In this document: positions 47,231 to 59,215 of the stretch, one piece after another
Numbering within the stretch: the first letter of the stretch is position 1
Layout of the letters: every line of letters starts with the position of its first letter
Assembly (NCBI RefSeq): GCF_028453695.1
Contig: NC_135778.1
Span: 11,654,244 to 11,718,243 of the forward strand
Source of the DNA: Augochlora pura
Lineage: Eukaryota > Arthropoda > Insecta > Hymenoptera > Halictidae
Direction: 5' to 3'
DNA: 64,000 bases
Notes under the pieces: model-generated
The model's input: the letters and a program-made list of their open reading frames with translations, nothing else
What the model was told of the DNA's origin: nothing
The model's database searches: none
Program-made: the position numbers and the translations under genes

Positions 47231-49221
47231 TATAACCAAGCAGCTGAATGGCCTTTGCATATTCGGGATAATTTCACGACGGAGAAAAGAATATCCATCC
47301 CCGCGATTTTAATCTAATAAACGAAATAGCCTCGAATTCTGAGGCACTAATATCCCCGGCCAGATTAATTAAGCTTTATGCTCTTGTTGCAACGCAGTAG
47401 ATCGAGGAGGGGCGAGCGAAATAAATGCCAACGCGGATGCCGCCTCGCAAAGAAACGGCACCGCGGCCGGCTAATGAAACTGCAAGGATCGGACTGGTTT
47501 ATTCGATGGCGGCGGCGAAGAGGAACAGGTTGTTCCCGGAATGAATTTTGAGGTAGTGTTCTAAAAAAAATGATTGAGCCATTCGCAAGGGTCGGCCGGC
47601 ATTGTACGGCCCGACGTTTACGTACGAGTGCGCTCCGGCCGGATGGTTGCGTTACGGTGAAACGCGCGTGCCCTTTACTCGACGATTTAATGCAAGCATC
47701 TCGAAAAACCTGACCGCAGAAAAATGGTCGAGCGAGAGCCGCGGCAACGAAGGAACGGTGGGGAAAAAAATAGCTGGGGGTCATCGCGGGACGCGGCGGG
47801 CAGAAGGGCGGGGAAAGACCGCCGATGGATTAAAACCGTTTTTTTTCCCTTCCTATTGTGTTGCCTCTTGCCTTCTTTCGACCGGAGACCGTCGCTTAAG
47901 GGGCATTGTTTCACGGCCGCCGCTCGTAGGACGCTGCCCCGAGGCCGGAGGCGGAATCGCGCGGACTCTTCGCGCCTCTCGCGCCTCCCACTGTTGCGGA
48001 ACGAGCCCGCTCTCGAGAAATTATTTTTCTCCACGGACAGGTGAGACGCGTGCAGCGAACGAGATTGGACAGACGTCGGCTCTCGCGAAATACAAGCTAC
48101 TTGACGGAGAACAAGAGAACAAAGAAACCGGCGACGGACAGGGGTGGGGGGAGGAGGAGGAGGAGGAGGAGAGAGAACCGTAGCTGTGCCGCATACCGAA
48201 ACTTCGGCCGAAACTATCCGGAGCAAATAAATTTCCCTTTGCTCGTCCCCCCGAGCTCGTGTTCGGCTTTTCCTTTCACCGTGACGATCAACGAAGATTC
48301 ACCCCTTCTACGGCAGACTCTTACCAGCCCCTCTCCACCCCCCCCCCCCCCCCAACCCACGGTTTCCGTATCATTTGCCGACGCGAAAACAGGCTCGGGG
48401 CATTAAAGGATCCATACCCCGGGCGAATGTCGCCGCGACATTTGCTCCAATTAGTGCCCCCTTGTTGAGCTTAATACTTTTGACGTAGCTGAAGCCGGCC
48501 GAGTGACTCTTCTTAAATCGCCGCGGAACCGGAGTTCAAAAGCTCGACCGGAGGTTTTCAAGCTCGGTCACCCACCGGGGGTAGATTAAATGCTGCTGCG
48601 CGAAAGACCCCGACCGTCTCTGTCGGTTCCTTCCGCCTCGGAGTACCCGCCTCCACTTTTTTCGTCGTTCGTTTTTCGTTTCGACAACCACGATATCCAA
48701 CTGGAGATAAGAGGCTTTCACCTTTGAAGTCTCTCACTTTTGCAACTTGTAATTCTTTCATTAAAGTACTTCTCCGCCCGTCCCGTATTTTCGCGTTTGC
48801 GGCGCGCAAGATCCCCGCAAACTGCCGAGGCGACCCTGGCTGCGCACGCGGAGACCTTTCGAAGTTGCGTGATAATTCGTGCTTCTTGCGTTTCGCTGAT
48901 GCCGCTCTGATTCTGTACACCTGTTTACTGGGCACGACGAAATATTTCCTACGGAGTGGAATTTTACACCGTTCATGTTCATTGAAATCTAGCGTGACTA
49001 CATATTGGGTTGGGGAATATGTTCGTAGCGTTCTGATATTTTCTTTTATTTTACAACGACTTGTTGCTGTTTGACAAAGTGTATAATATTCACTCGATAG
49101 TAAAGAAATCGAGAAACAAAAAAAATATTCTGCGATACTGGAATGGCTACTTGGGTAACGTAGTGGCCCACAATTACACTTTTTCCTCTGTGTTGGTATC
49201 TACGTCAAAATAAAAAAGAAT
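47231..49221. other. CpG-rich block, no gene recognised
   Basis: The 193-codon plus frame (47602-48183) and the 179-codon minus frame (47687-48226) overlap almost completely. Both end in residues produced by the (GGA)n run at 48149-48172. A C16 homopolymer lies at 48338-48353. Frames at 48558-48935 and 48724-49074 also oppose each other. None has a domain I recognise. Confidence 0.45.
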
Positions 49222-50048
49222 AGTGGTTCGGTTTGGAGAATGCAGTGACAAGTTATTACAACTTTTGAAACATTATATATATTGCAACGAAATTTTCAAC
49301 AAACGTAACTATTATAAAATGACATTTAGCTACTGATAATTAAATTTCTTTTGCACTTGCTAAACAGTAAATTTCAGTAAATTTTCACTGCCATTTTCGA
49401 TTAAAAAGAATTGTTTAAATGTAATCATATAAACTTTTACTTTTACTTTTAAACTCTTTACTGTCTCAAGATGTATTTCGTATTTATATTTCATACGTGT
49501 AACGCTTTAGGGAACGCATTTTATGGAATATCCGAGGCTGAGCATGCCCGTGAGCGACGCATGTCGCGGTCGACTTTAAACAATTATAACTTCCAAATTG
49601 GTTTCTATAGGGATATGATTTTCTCATAATTATTTAAAGCAAGCTGTATAGAATATATTCTTGTTTGCTAGAACACGGCGACTGTTACAGTTCAAAAGTT
49701 ATCCTGTGGCAAATTAAGGGAATTTTTTCAATTTGTCACTTATCGTTTAATGTTACTTTTTTTATATTTTATTGTTAATAACAACTAATAAAAATATATA
49801 ATTTTTATTAAAAAGGTATGATCGGTGTAAGAACATTTCGATGAAGGTGAACAATAATGCGAAATATTCAGCTCTCAAAATGTTCAACTATAAATGTTTA
49901 TAATAACCAAAATATTGATTCAATTTCATTAATTGCTTCACTTCTGAGACCCATAAATCTTTATAGTGTAACGCAAATTAAATACTTATCAATTTGGAAA
50001 AGTTCACTTTTCCGTTAAATAACACTCAATTCTCCAAGCCGAACCACT
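49222..50048. mobile_element. Inverted-repeat-bounded element, 827 bp, family unknown
   Basis: The left end AGTGGTTCGGTTTGGAGAAT and the right end in reverse complement AGTGGTTCGGCTTGGAGAAT match at 19 of 20 positions, with weaker similarity beyond (GCAGTGAC against TGAGTGTT). No duplicated target is obvious at the flanks. The interior has no frame over 60 codons. It is probably a non-autonomous DNA transposon; only one copy is in the window. Confidence 0.55.
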
Positions 50049-50126
50049 GTGCGCTCTCGTAACCCTGTTGAACTAACGTTTGTAGAAATTTAATTTTCTA
50101 TGAAAGATATAGTGAAAAAATCATAA

Positions 50127-50196
50127 CCGCGGAAACGAATCGAACACATGACCTATGGATTTGTGGTCCTATACGTTACCGAAATAGCTATTCCAA
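50127..50196 (-). other. tRNA-like sequence, degenerate
   Basis: On the minus strand TAGCTATTTCGGTAACG, then GGACCACAAATCC and GTGTTCGATTC occur in the order and rough spacing of a tRNA D-arm, anticodon arm and T-loop (B-box-like GTTCGATTC). Acceptor and T stems do not pair well, and the base before the anticodon is C rather than U. It is not a functional tRNA. It could be a tRNA-derived repeat or coincidence. Confidence 0.25.
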
Positions 50197-50513
50197 TATC
50201 GTCGAATTTGTTTTTTATTTTTGGTAGCTATACACAATATTCGGTCCGACGAAATATAAACATTAAAATATCTTCATAAATAATGCCGATTCACAAAAAA
50301 GCTCAAACGTGACTAAACTGATTTTCAATCTGGATTCGCCAAAAAAAAATTTCATTGAAATCTGTGACCCTAAGTCCGTGACAATTCCTTGCATATGCGT
50401 CAGGATATATTAAAAAGGAACAATATATTATATTAACAACAATTCAAGCAAGAAACATAGGAAGTACTTGACTTGTATATTTCCTTAATATGAAAAGCGA
50501 TTTTTTAATTACT

Positions 50514-51044
50514 TTAACCCTTCTTTGCATGATTTTTCCTATTTTTTTAAAATAAATCAGGTTGATGTAATTAATGCTCTAGATTAAAGGAAAAATATTT
50601 AAAAAAATCCTAGTATAAATAAGAATTTGAATTATTTAAAAAACAGTATGATGGAAATTTACATCATTATGCATTGTTACATATATAGCTCAGTACTAAA
50701 TAAATCAAAAGATATTGTTTACTTATTCTCCTTTATTCTAAATGATAATTTAAAAAACAATTATTATTTTTATTCAAGCACAAATTAACTCCACATTTAT
50801 TACACGAAATTGTGGAATAGCCTTTACATTTGGGAATTTTACACAAACAGTGGAATGACAAGTTCTAGGCTTGTTAATTGACAGTGACGTTTGCTATTTT
50901 TTGACAACTGCGTTTTGTTGTACGCAATAGTCATTTATAAAGTTGCCAGCAACAACAAATTTAAAGTTTACAGTTTTTGAGTACCTTTTTTTCTTCACTA
51001 AATGTTATGATTGAAATTTCCATCATCATGCAAAGAAGGGTTAA
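50514..51044. mobile_element. TTAA-flanked piggyBac-like MITE, distinct family (523 bp)
   Basis: TTAA (50514-50517), left CCCTTCTTTGCATGAT, right ATCATGCAAAGAAGGG, TTAA (51041-51044). The 16-bp terminal inverted repeat is perfect. A subterminal motif (GATGGAAATTTACATCATTA inside; GAAATTTCCATCATCATG at the right end) recurs. The interior is AT-rich with no open frame. The ends differ from the CCCTTTGCACTC family, so this is a separate family. Confidence 0.82.
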
Positions 51045-51933
51045 GCACGATACTATAATTCCTCACTGTCAAAAAAAGGCACCACTGTGAAACGAAGATT
51101 CGTGAAATAAAAGTGAATAAAATAAAAAAAGGTTAATTCCCAGATTAACAAATTAGTCGGTGGCTCTGCTCGAACAAGTCTTCGAGGTTTCGTTCAATCC
51201 TCGCCAGATTTTCGAGTCTATTCAACAGAGTTCTCAAGGCTTCTTGGTAAACTTTGATGGAACTTCTTTGCTCTGCGCATTCGATCATTACGGAATGCGA
51301 CGCACACGAGTTTAGAGGTTACAACAAATGCATGTCACGAACAATGGAAAGCTAGCAGGAGCGCATCATTTATCAGAGACGATTAAAAGGGTTCGTTCTA
51401 AATGGTGAATACAATTTTCGTTCAGTATGACACACGGATGGTAATATATGTTCAAAAGAATGATACTTACCTGACATACCTCGTATGATTGACGTGACGA
51501 TTAGTGTTAAAAATACAATTGTTAATTGATTAAAACTAGCAGAGACGGAGAAAGATTTACGAACGATTCTCGATTCTTTAAATTTTCTACATTGGTTTAC
51601 ATCATTTAATGCATTGATTATAACTAGAATTGTAGTTTATTTATTATGTCTCATTATTATTAATCTTCAAATCGAGTTTTATTTATCAGTTTATATTTTA
51701 GAGGAACATATTCTGCATCTCTAAATAAACAAATTAGACAAAATAACAGCATTGAAATATCGTCATACGATTTTGTTTCCTTTAAATATCATAGAATTGT
51801 TCAATTTCTTTCTATTTGTTTATTTCAAATGAAATCAAGAAAGGACGATTTTTTAAAAATAATTCTACATAGCCCTATAAAGTGTGTATACAAATTTTGT
51901 ATTGATGAAATAAAACAGAAATTTCAGAAAATA
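51045..51933. other. AT-rich non-coding stretch, nothing recognised
   Basis: No open frame over 60 codons, no repeat recognised. Confidence 0.5.
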
Positions 51934-52196
51934 TTTACCATTAAACTCGAAGTTATATAAACCTTAAAATGAAGATGTTTTTCTCAACGTATAGTATTTT
52001 CCATTTGTAATATTTTTGTATCATAGACATACGAAATTGGGTTTACTTAATCTCACGACTCACTTTTAACAATTAAAAATATAAATAATATATACGTTAA
52101 ATATAAGTAAATTTAATAATATAAAATCTATTTTACAAACGAATATAACGTCTTTAAATATCATTTCAGAGTCGCCATTCTAGTGCAAAGGGATAA
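51934..52196 (+). mobile_element. piggyBac-like MITE, decayed ends (255 bp)
   Basis: The left end CCATTAAACTCGAAG after TTTA and the right end CATTCTAGTGCAAAGGG before ATAA are decayed forms of the main family. The interior order of blocks (a TAGTATTTTCCATTTG run, ATACGAAATTGG, TCTCACGACTCACTT) matches 4412-4653. Confidence 0.65.
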
Positions 52197-55086
52197 TGTA
52201 ATTTTATCTAATCTCTATCAAAATGCAAATTCCCGCAGTATCGATTACTGAAAGAGTCGTTCCGTTCGCCAATTTAAAAATGCCCCCCAGTTAAAATTAA
52301 TTAGAAACCACGTCAAGTGCACAAATATCCGCAGGGTAGTCATCGACAAGTCGTGCAGCAAGCCAACAGAAAATCGATGCACAATGTAAATGAAGCCGGT
52401 GCCGGAATATTAGGAAAATGTTTTGCTAATTTTTACCGAGGGCAGAAGTCCAAAGCATCGGGGCACCAGCGGGGCCGGTAAAAATTAGTATATTTCGAGC
52501 AGAATGGCGACCGGGGCTCAATGTGGGAGCTCGAATGTCTGGCGGCGCCGGTGAGTTGACTGGCGGCAAGGGGTGGTAGGGGCAAGCAGGGTATAGCTGG
52601 TGGGCTCAGGTGTTTTCACCGGCATGCCATGGCATAGCGGAGCAAAGTGGTGTGGTCGATATGACTGAAACTACCCCCGGTGTCTCCCTTCGATCCCTTC
52701 TATCAGACGCAGCTCCCTTTTCTAACTATCCCGCGCCCTCTCTTTCAGCATCCTCGCGAAACGCCGCTACGCCCCGCGCCGTTCTTTTAACCGTTTCCCT
52801 TCTGCATCCACGTCCGGATCGTTCGCCCGCGTTAGTACAGGCATTTACGGAATGTTGCTTGATAATATTTAATCGCGTTGAATATTGACGCGGCCCGCGG
52901 CACGTGACCGTGCGCACGATCCCCGCCGCCGTCGCCGTCGCCGGTGAATTATCCAGAACGAGCCGGAAACTTCTTCCGGCGCGCGTCGACGTCGATGCAC
53001 AATTTCAGGACAGCTCGAGAAAGAGCACCGGGGCTCCGTTCGTTCGCAGTCCCGCCGGCGAACAACAAGCGCCGACTGACCAGATAAAGGGGTAATCAGT
53101 TTTTCTCAAATTACCTCCAAGCTGTGCGAAATGAACGCGCCCGCCCGGAATTAATTTAATTCGCGTGAATCGGTGTAATTCGCGCGCAGACGCTCGCGCA
53201 GCCCGTTGACGGTGTTTGACGCCTGGCTTTTATAGGGGAATTATACGAAACTGGAAAGTTAAGGTAGGCGGGGCCCGGAGAACGCGGCAGGGCAGGGGCG
53301 GTGGGACGACGACTCGGGAGGTAAACTTTACAGTCAGCGCACTTTTGTTCGTTCCGTTGAATGAGGTTTATTGATTGAAGTCGATTGTTGGCTCACCCGA
53401 AAACGTTTCCAAACGTGGCCGCGTTTCCGCCATGAAATTCTATGAATCTCTCGAAGAAATCTCCGGGAGAATTTGCGGGCGCGTGCCCGGTCCGCGATAC
53501 AGCAGCCCCGATATATTCGATTCCGCGTTATAAAACCGGCCGGGAATCGGCTTATCAAACTGTATCCGCGCACCGATAAGCTCGAAATCATAACTTTTCA
53601 GCGCGGCGAGACCGGGACCCGGGGCATTAATCTAATAATCCCGAATAATTCGATCTAATCTGCGGCCGTCTGTCAGTTAACTTTCGCGACGGTGCCGACT
53701 GCAAGAGTGCTAATTAAATGATTCGATTAAAACCCGTGGAAACGAAGATTCCTCCTCGGTGGCGGCGCCGCGGGACCGTAGGAAAATTCAAAATAAGACA
53801 CCGGGGCGCGCCCGCTTATCGCCTGAATTTTAATCGGCGGGCGACACGCCGCCCTCGTTCCGCCGTTCCATCGACGGTGCTCGGTTCCTTCTTTCTTTTT
53901 TTCTTTCTTGTTGCGCCCTTCAATTAAACGGGCGACGCTGACGCCAGCGCAGCGCGCACAAAGCGAACCCGTTCCGAAATTAATCGGCGCGCCGGCGGTG
54001 CGCTGCGCGCGACGTTTCGCTGCGCATAATATATAATGTCGCCTATAATTAAATAAAACCCTTTTCCGCGCGGCGCACAAACGCCGCCGATCGTGTCAGC
54101 GATAAAAAAGCTTATTAGCCGCACGTGCACGGCTTCTTTCTGCATGACTGTGCCCCACCCTCGACCCTCCCTCCGACCCCCTAGCCGACACCCCCCCTCC
54201 CCACCCCTTTAAAAACGGGAGTAGGCATTTATACGGCTGATATTGCAGACCCGTGTAAATAATGACTTTGCAGTCAGCGCGGTGAACGATAATTAGCTTT
54301 TGCCGCCCGCGCTGACGGCCGGGAAAGAAAAGCCCGTGAATTGTTAAACAGAGGGGTCGGGGAGGGGTGGGAGGGGGGGGGTGGAAATATGTTGCGTAAT
54401 GACGCTCTAAGCGCGTGCGTTTCTTACCCCTTGCGGCTATAAATCGCACTGCTCGCTCGTAACGATTCCATCAATTCTCCTCTCGCCGGTAGAATACAAT
54501 GAATATTTTAGATCTTTTATCATGGAGCTACGAGACCATTTCGCTACGCTTTTATTTACGTTTCAACCTTCCATAACCCCGGCATCGATCCAATCAAATG
54601 TTTTCAAATTTTCATTTGTTCTGTTTTCACTTAATTAACCGCCTATTCCAGAGTCCCGTTTATTACGTTTTACAAAAGTTAGAAACTTTTTGTATTCTCG
54701 TTAATATATAATTATTATTCTGTGCGTCGCATTTTTTTTTTTGTTCAATTAACCGTTACCATGTAACGCGAAGCCAACGGCACGAATTGGACAACAATTA
54801 ATTTGCATTGCAGCTGTTCCAAAATATTGTAATAATAATTGTAAGTATAACAGGGTGAGAGGAATTACGGTATAAATTTTTAGATAATTGTAAATTTAAT
54901 TCGCGGTAACTAATTTAAAAAAATATGATCCAGAGAAATCGGTCATTAATTTCATAAGTATCATCCATTTCTTTCGACTGCCATATATGTTGAACAGGAG
55001 AACTGTCTGCAACGTTAATAATAATAATAATCGGTTATAACACTTTACCTTTAATTTAGTTATGGAGATTCTGTAAATGAAAAATA
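52197..55086. other. CpG-rich block then AT-rich stretch, no gene recognised
   Basis: GC-rich 52240-54480, including pyrimidine runs at 54170-54210 and a G-rich tract near 54360-54380. Frames at 52610-52888 plus, and 53727-54080 and 54096-54449 minus (117 codons each), lack recognisable domains. 54480-55086 is AT-rich and empty. Confidence 0.45.
52426..52488. other. Inverted repeat, 13-bp perfect arms, 37-nt loop
   Basis: CTAATTTTTACCG (52426-52438) and CGGTAAAAATTAG (52476-52488) can pair perfectly, with possible extension by a wobble and an A-T pair. The loop is GC-rich. It may be a regulatory palindrome, a short RNA hairpin or coincidence; the stem is shorter than a typical microRNA precursor. 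Confidence 0.4.
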
Positions 55087-56070
55087 TTTGAGTCGTTTAT
55101 TTTGAAAGTGGCCTAACTCCATTTATCTTCAAATCGACATATTTAAGGGTTTGCGTTTCAATGAATTTAAAAATATACGTATAGGATACTAATGAGCCAT
55201 ACTGCTTAAGTGTATCTAAGGGTGTTAAATTTATAGTTCCTATTAAAATAGTGGCAATTATTAAGTGAATAATGCGCTTTCTCTTATCAAGAATGGAGTT
55301 AGGCCATTTTCAAAATTATCCAGAATCATTGTAAAATTTGAAGGTGCCCAAGTCAATTTAACATAATTTAAGATGCATCAAATTGAAGAAAACAACACTT
55401 AATTTATCTTACATAACTTTAAAACATTTCGGATACTTAATTTATGCGATTCAAAACATTTTTTAACTACATAACGTGCAAAACATAAATTTATTACAAA
55501 ACAATTTACTACTCGTCTACATTTTGTGTGTGTGCGAAAGGGATTTGAAGAAATCATGGTGTTCCGGTGGTACATATTGTAATAGGTCAATTATGTCCTT
55601 GAATTTTGCTGTTGTAATTTGTCTGGTATTCTTATACAGTGGTATCAATACAACATTTTCGAACTTTCTTGGTCTAATATTTTCATTTTCATTCATAGAT
55701 GTCTTTTATAAAATTTTATTTTTAATTATACGTACTAGTTATTCAGCTAACGCAATTGTCCAAAAACTGGGGTAAACTTGTTAAATACTAATTAATTATA
55801 ATTGCCTTCATCATTGTCATCAGACATTATGAATAGTAAATAGATTATCCTGGTTTAAGTATAAATGGAGTTAGGCCACTTTCAAACTACACGCTTCAAT
55901 TATTGAACTAACTCTGAAAACTTATGTGTCAAGAATGATCGTATTTGCTCGGAATAGAAACAACCTGAAATGCTTTATTGATAAATAACATGAAGTTGTA
56001 CATGTTACTACGGCAACCGAGAAAAATTGACAAATGAAGTTAGGCCACTTTCATAATAAACGGCTCATTT
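55087..56070. mobile_element. Inverted-repeat element with internal end-like repeats (984 bp)
   Basis: Left AGTCGTTTATTTTGAAAGTG then GCCTAACTCCATTT. The right end in reverse complement is AGCCGTTTATTATGAAAGTG then GCCTAACTTCATTT. Similarity extends over about 38 bp. Two further copies of the GGAGTTAGGCCA core lie inside, near 55285 and 55864, both in the orientation of the right end. A minus-strand transposase-like tail lies at 55517-55696. The element looks like a shortened transposon that kept the end of its gene; the superfamily is not named. Confidence 0.68.
55517..55696 (-). pseudogene. Transposase-like C-terminal fragment (60 codons)
   Basis: The minus-strand frame from ATG at 55694-55696 to TAG at 55517-55519 reads with protein-like composition, including NIRPRKFENVVLIPLYKN, then AKFKDIIDLLQYVPPEHHDF and FKSL. 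It lies inside the inverted-repeat element and ends about 430 bp from its left end, where a transposase gene would be expected to stop. A stop codon four codons upstream of the ATG shows that the 5' part is gone. I believe it is the C-terminus of a DDE-type transposase, but cannot assign the superfamily. Confidence 0.5.
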
Positions 56071-57484
56071 GCAGTATTACTGTAAAACCGTAACATGATA
56101 TATGGTGCAGCTGTATTTTCGAAACGTAGCCGAGTTGGTGGGTCTCCCGTAAAACCCTGGGCTCCGTTACAACGAGCATGATTTGTGATAAATGACGCGC
56201 CGAAGATCGGAAAAAGCATCGAATTAAATTAAGGCGTAGACTGTAATGGATCCAGAAATGCTATCGATTGAACGGGATTCGAGTAACGAAGTCGACCGAA
56301 CGGACAGCAGGGACGGAGGTAAACGCCTTATGACTGATGACCGCCGAATGAATAGCAGAAATTCGAGTCGTGATAGTAACAAATTGAAAATTAACCGGAC
56401 GCCGGTCTAATCGGGGATTAGAGATCCGCCCTTATAAATCGAACCGGGAGAGTTTCTCGACCGAGAAACTCACGGATGAAGGAGATACCCTCGGTAATAT
56501 CACTTACGCCTGGCAGTATTTTAGGCCGGGCTCCCTAACGTCTGCGGAACCCGTGGCGCAGGGCGCGAGCCTAAAATTCACTTGAAAGGGTCGATTTTAT
56601 GAAGAGACGCGCAACGAAGGAGTCGACGAACCGTCAAACCGCGCATGCGAGCTCACGTGTGCGTACCAGCAAGGAATTGCAAGAAATACGCGGTCGGTTT
56701 CTGTATATGCTTAGCATATTGATTCGCGTGCTTGTTTAAACCAGCGGAAATAGCGGATGATCTGACGGAAACATGCGGAATCTCATTATAAATGTATCAC
56801 CTCAGAAATACGTCCTATTAATACGTTATTAATAATCGTGGTTTGACTAATTTAATTCGGAGATGTATTGTAAATGACACGTCAAGCGTCGAATATCAAT
56901 TGCAAAAGTTTCCACGTGATCAAAGTGATTCGTTTAACGAAATCGAAACGAGAAAATTACTTGGTGCAATTTAACGACTTATATTTATAAAGTTCATTAG
57001 TAACAATTAATTCGTTTAATATCAGCGTTCAAATTATAAAATATCGTTAGCATACTAAAAAGAAAAATGCAATGTAAATGACAAATATTAAAATATATTT
57101 AGCGGGAACAGAAATTTCCATTACTTCGCGATGATATAATTCGTATAATTGTCCAATCGTACGTAATAATTTATTCTGACCAAATGTACGAAGCGTGTGA
57201 AATGCATAAACTTTCTTCCACCTAATACGTCGGTGTGGGTGCGAGCGTTCACGTGTGCGCCTTGACACCGAATTTAAGGATTCCGAGAACCATTTCCACG
57301 CTTATGCAATCAGAAGCTGGTCCATTATATTTTGGCCTATATAAAGCGCCCCATTTTAGGTTCAAACAATCCATTTCAGCCAAAGAATGTCCGGAAGCAC
57401 GATTCTTTGAAGTCAAAAGAGCCCAGGCCTTCAATACTTAACACCGTGCCCCAGAATTTCTGTCACGATTTCATTCATCGTAAC
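56071..57484. other. Non-coding stretch, nothing recognised
   Basis: GC-rich 56110-56720, then AT-rich. Two opposite-strand frames at 57235-57441 overlap. No gene or repeat recognised. Confidence 0.45.
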
Positions 57485-58060
57485 TAGACTGCGGATCTTT
57501 ATGCAAATCTCGATGCAATTTGATTGATCATTTTTTAAAAACTAGGATGAAGAAGAAATTCAATTTACCAGCGAAAAGATTCCTCGTGACAAAAATTGTT
57601 TCTTTACTCATTTCAAAAATGTATAAATAATAAGAATGCATCAAAAACTGTAGTTTAATTATAAATTCTTTAAATGTCCTAGTTTAATATCATTAATAAT
57701 TATCTCAAATTTATCATTAGACTGCGGATTTTGGAGAGAGGAAAGAGTAATTAAATTAATTATTAATGTAATTATATTAAAGAAAGGAAGTTCTTGAGTG
57801 ACTCATTTTAGTAACATATGTAGAAAATTCTTATTTTGTATAAAAATCGACAGTACAATGATACATTCAATTCTAGTTTAATATTTAAATTATTATCTAA
57901 AATTTATCATTAGACTGTGATTTTATGCATATACATTTATGCATTTATAACGAAAATAGAGAATTTGAAGAGTAAGAGTTTCATAATTTTAGCAACAAAT
58001 GTAGTTACTATATTGCATAAAAATCGACGATCTGCTTGTCATTTTTAAAAAATAAAATCC
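57485..58060 (+). repeat. Imperfect tandem repeat, ~193-233 bp period, about 3 units
   Basis: TAGACTGCGGAT recurs at 57485 and 57718, and as TAGACTGTGATTTT at 57911. Between the last two, the preceding block (CTAGTTTAATAT, then ATTATCTAAAATTTATCATTAG or close) and a later block (GTATAAAAATCGACAGTA against GCATAAAAATCGACGATC) also match. Units are AT-rich and diverged. Confidence 0.65.
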
Positions 58061-58612
58061 CACTTCAAGTAATATGAATATCGTTTGATATTGTAAATTA
58101 AGAATAAATAATAAGCACGATGTACCAATAAACAATCGCAAACTTTATAGAGTGAGAAACCGCAATGCAGAATTATGGTGTGTAATATAAACCATCGTTA
58201 TGAATGGACTAGACTATAATAACGACTCAGAACCGCGAATCGGATTCTGTCGAAGCCAAACGACGATCTCACGCGCATTTGTTTGCGGCAATTCACTAGA
58301 CCCATTGAACCCGCCGTGAGCGTTCATTTGCGAGCTTTTGTAACGATGCATAAAATTGAGTGAAAATCGTGATCTGCATAACGCGCGAGCAAAAACCCTT
58401 GGCCAGGGATGAAAAGCGACCCAGCCGGTTCCCTGTATAAAGAGATCGAGGAAAGAAAAAGCGAGGAGAACACGGGGGAAAGAAAAATCCTGGACTCTAT
58501 CCATGTTCGTTCCCGTGGACCTTGGTTCCCGACGTGCCGGACAATTCGAGCGACTTTAATATGCACCCCCATAAATTGAATTCCCACCCTTGGTATTTCG
58601 GGGCACAATCAG

Positions 58613-58713
58613 CCTTCTCTCTCTCTCTTCCTCTCTCTCTCTCTCTTCCTCTCTCTCTCTTCCTCTATCTCTCTGTATGTCTCTCTCTCTCTCTTCCTGT
58701 CTCTCGCTCTCTC
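58613..58713 (+). repeat. CT-rich microsatellite tract
   Basis: Interrupted CT dinucleotides with CTTCCT units. It produces serine/leucine-rich or arginine/glutamate-rich chance frames. Confidence 0.93.
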
Positions 58714-59171
58714 CGCTCCGCTTCGGCTCGGCGTTTCTGTGCCCCATCAAAGCGGTTTCGGCACGAGAGCGGAACGCAGGTGCAGCGAGATCTGTAATAT
58801 GGGTTTAAGAACACTCGGTGATATTGACGGATATGGGCACCCCGCGAAGGGAAATGCCGGCATGCTTACCCCAGGATCACCCCTTGCACCATGAGCCTCC
58901 GCGGGGCTGCTGCGAGCTGTGTGTATTCGCAACAGTGACTCACGTTGCACTCTCGCAGTGGGTGTTTTTCTCATTCGGCGCGATCATAAAGTCTTATTCT
59001 TGCGGCTTAACGCGGCACCACCCCCAGCCAGATCGTTGGGGTCGCAGCAGTTTATCCGATGACCGTGTAATCCATTATTGCCTTGCGCCACTCCCGATGA
59101 CGCGCACCGCAGGAATGTCGAATTAATCTTCCGTCAGTTCTAATATCGCGCCACGAACACTTGTTAGGCGT

Positions 59172-59215
59172 ACGGGGTGTGCTCGGCTGTGCGTGTCAAA
59201 TATTTTGGGGCCGCG
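59172..59215 (+). mobile_element. Possible solo end of the 25711-27483 type element
   Basis: After TA at 59171-59172 the sequence CGGGGTGTGCTCGGCTGTGC, followed by GTCAAATATTTTGGGG, resembles the termini CAGGGTGTTCGGCTRCGYG of the element at 25711-27483 with one 2-base insertion. No matching right end was found. The Tc1-like element inserted about 115 bp downstream. Confidence 0.35.

Noticed and set aside
47602..48226. Overlapping 193- and 179-codon frames on opposite strands
   Set aside because: Almost complete overlap, CpG-rich composition and tails made by a GGA repeat; no domains. Treated as chance frames.
55476..55775. 99-codon plus frame with hydrophobic stretches
   Set aside because: It opens at a non-ATG codon and is antisense to the more protein-like transposase tail at 55517-55696.
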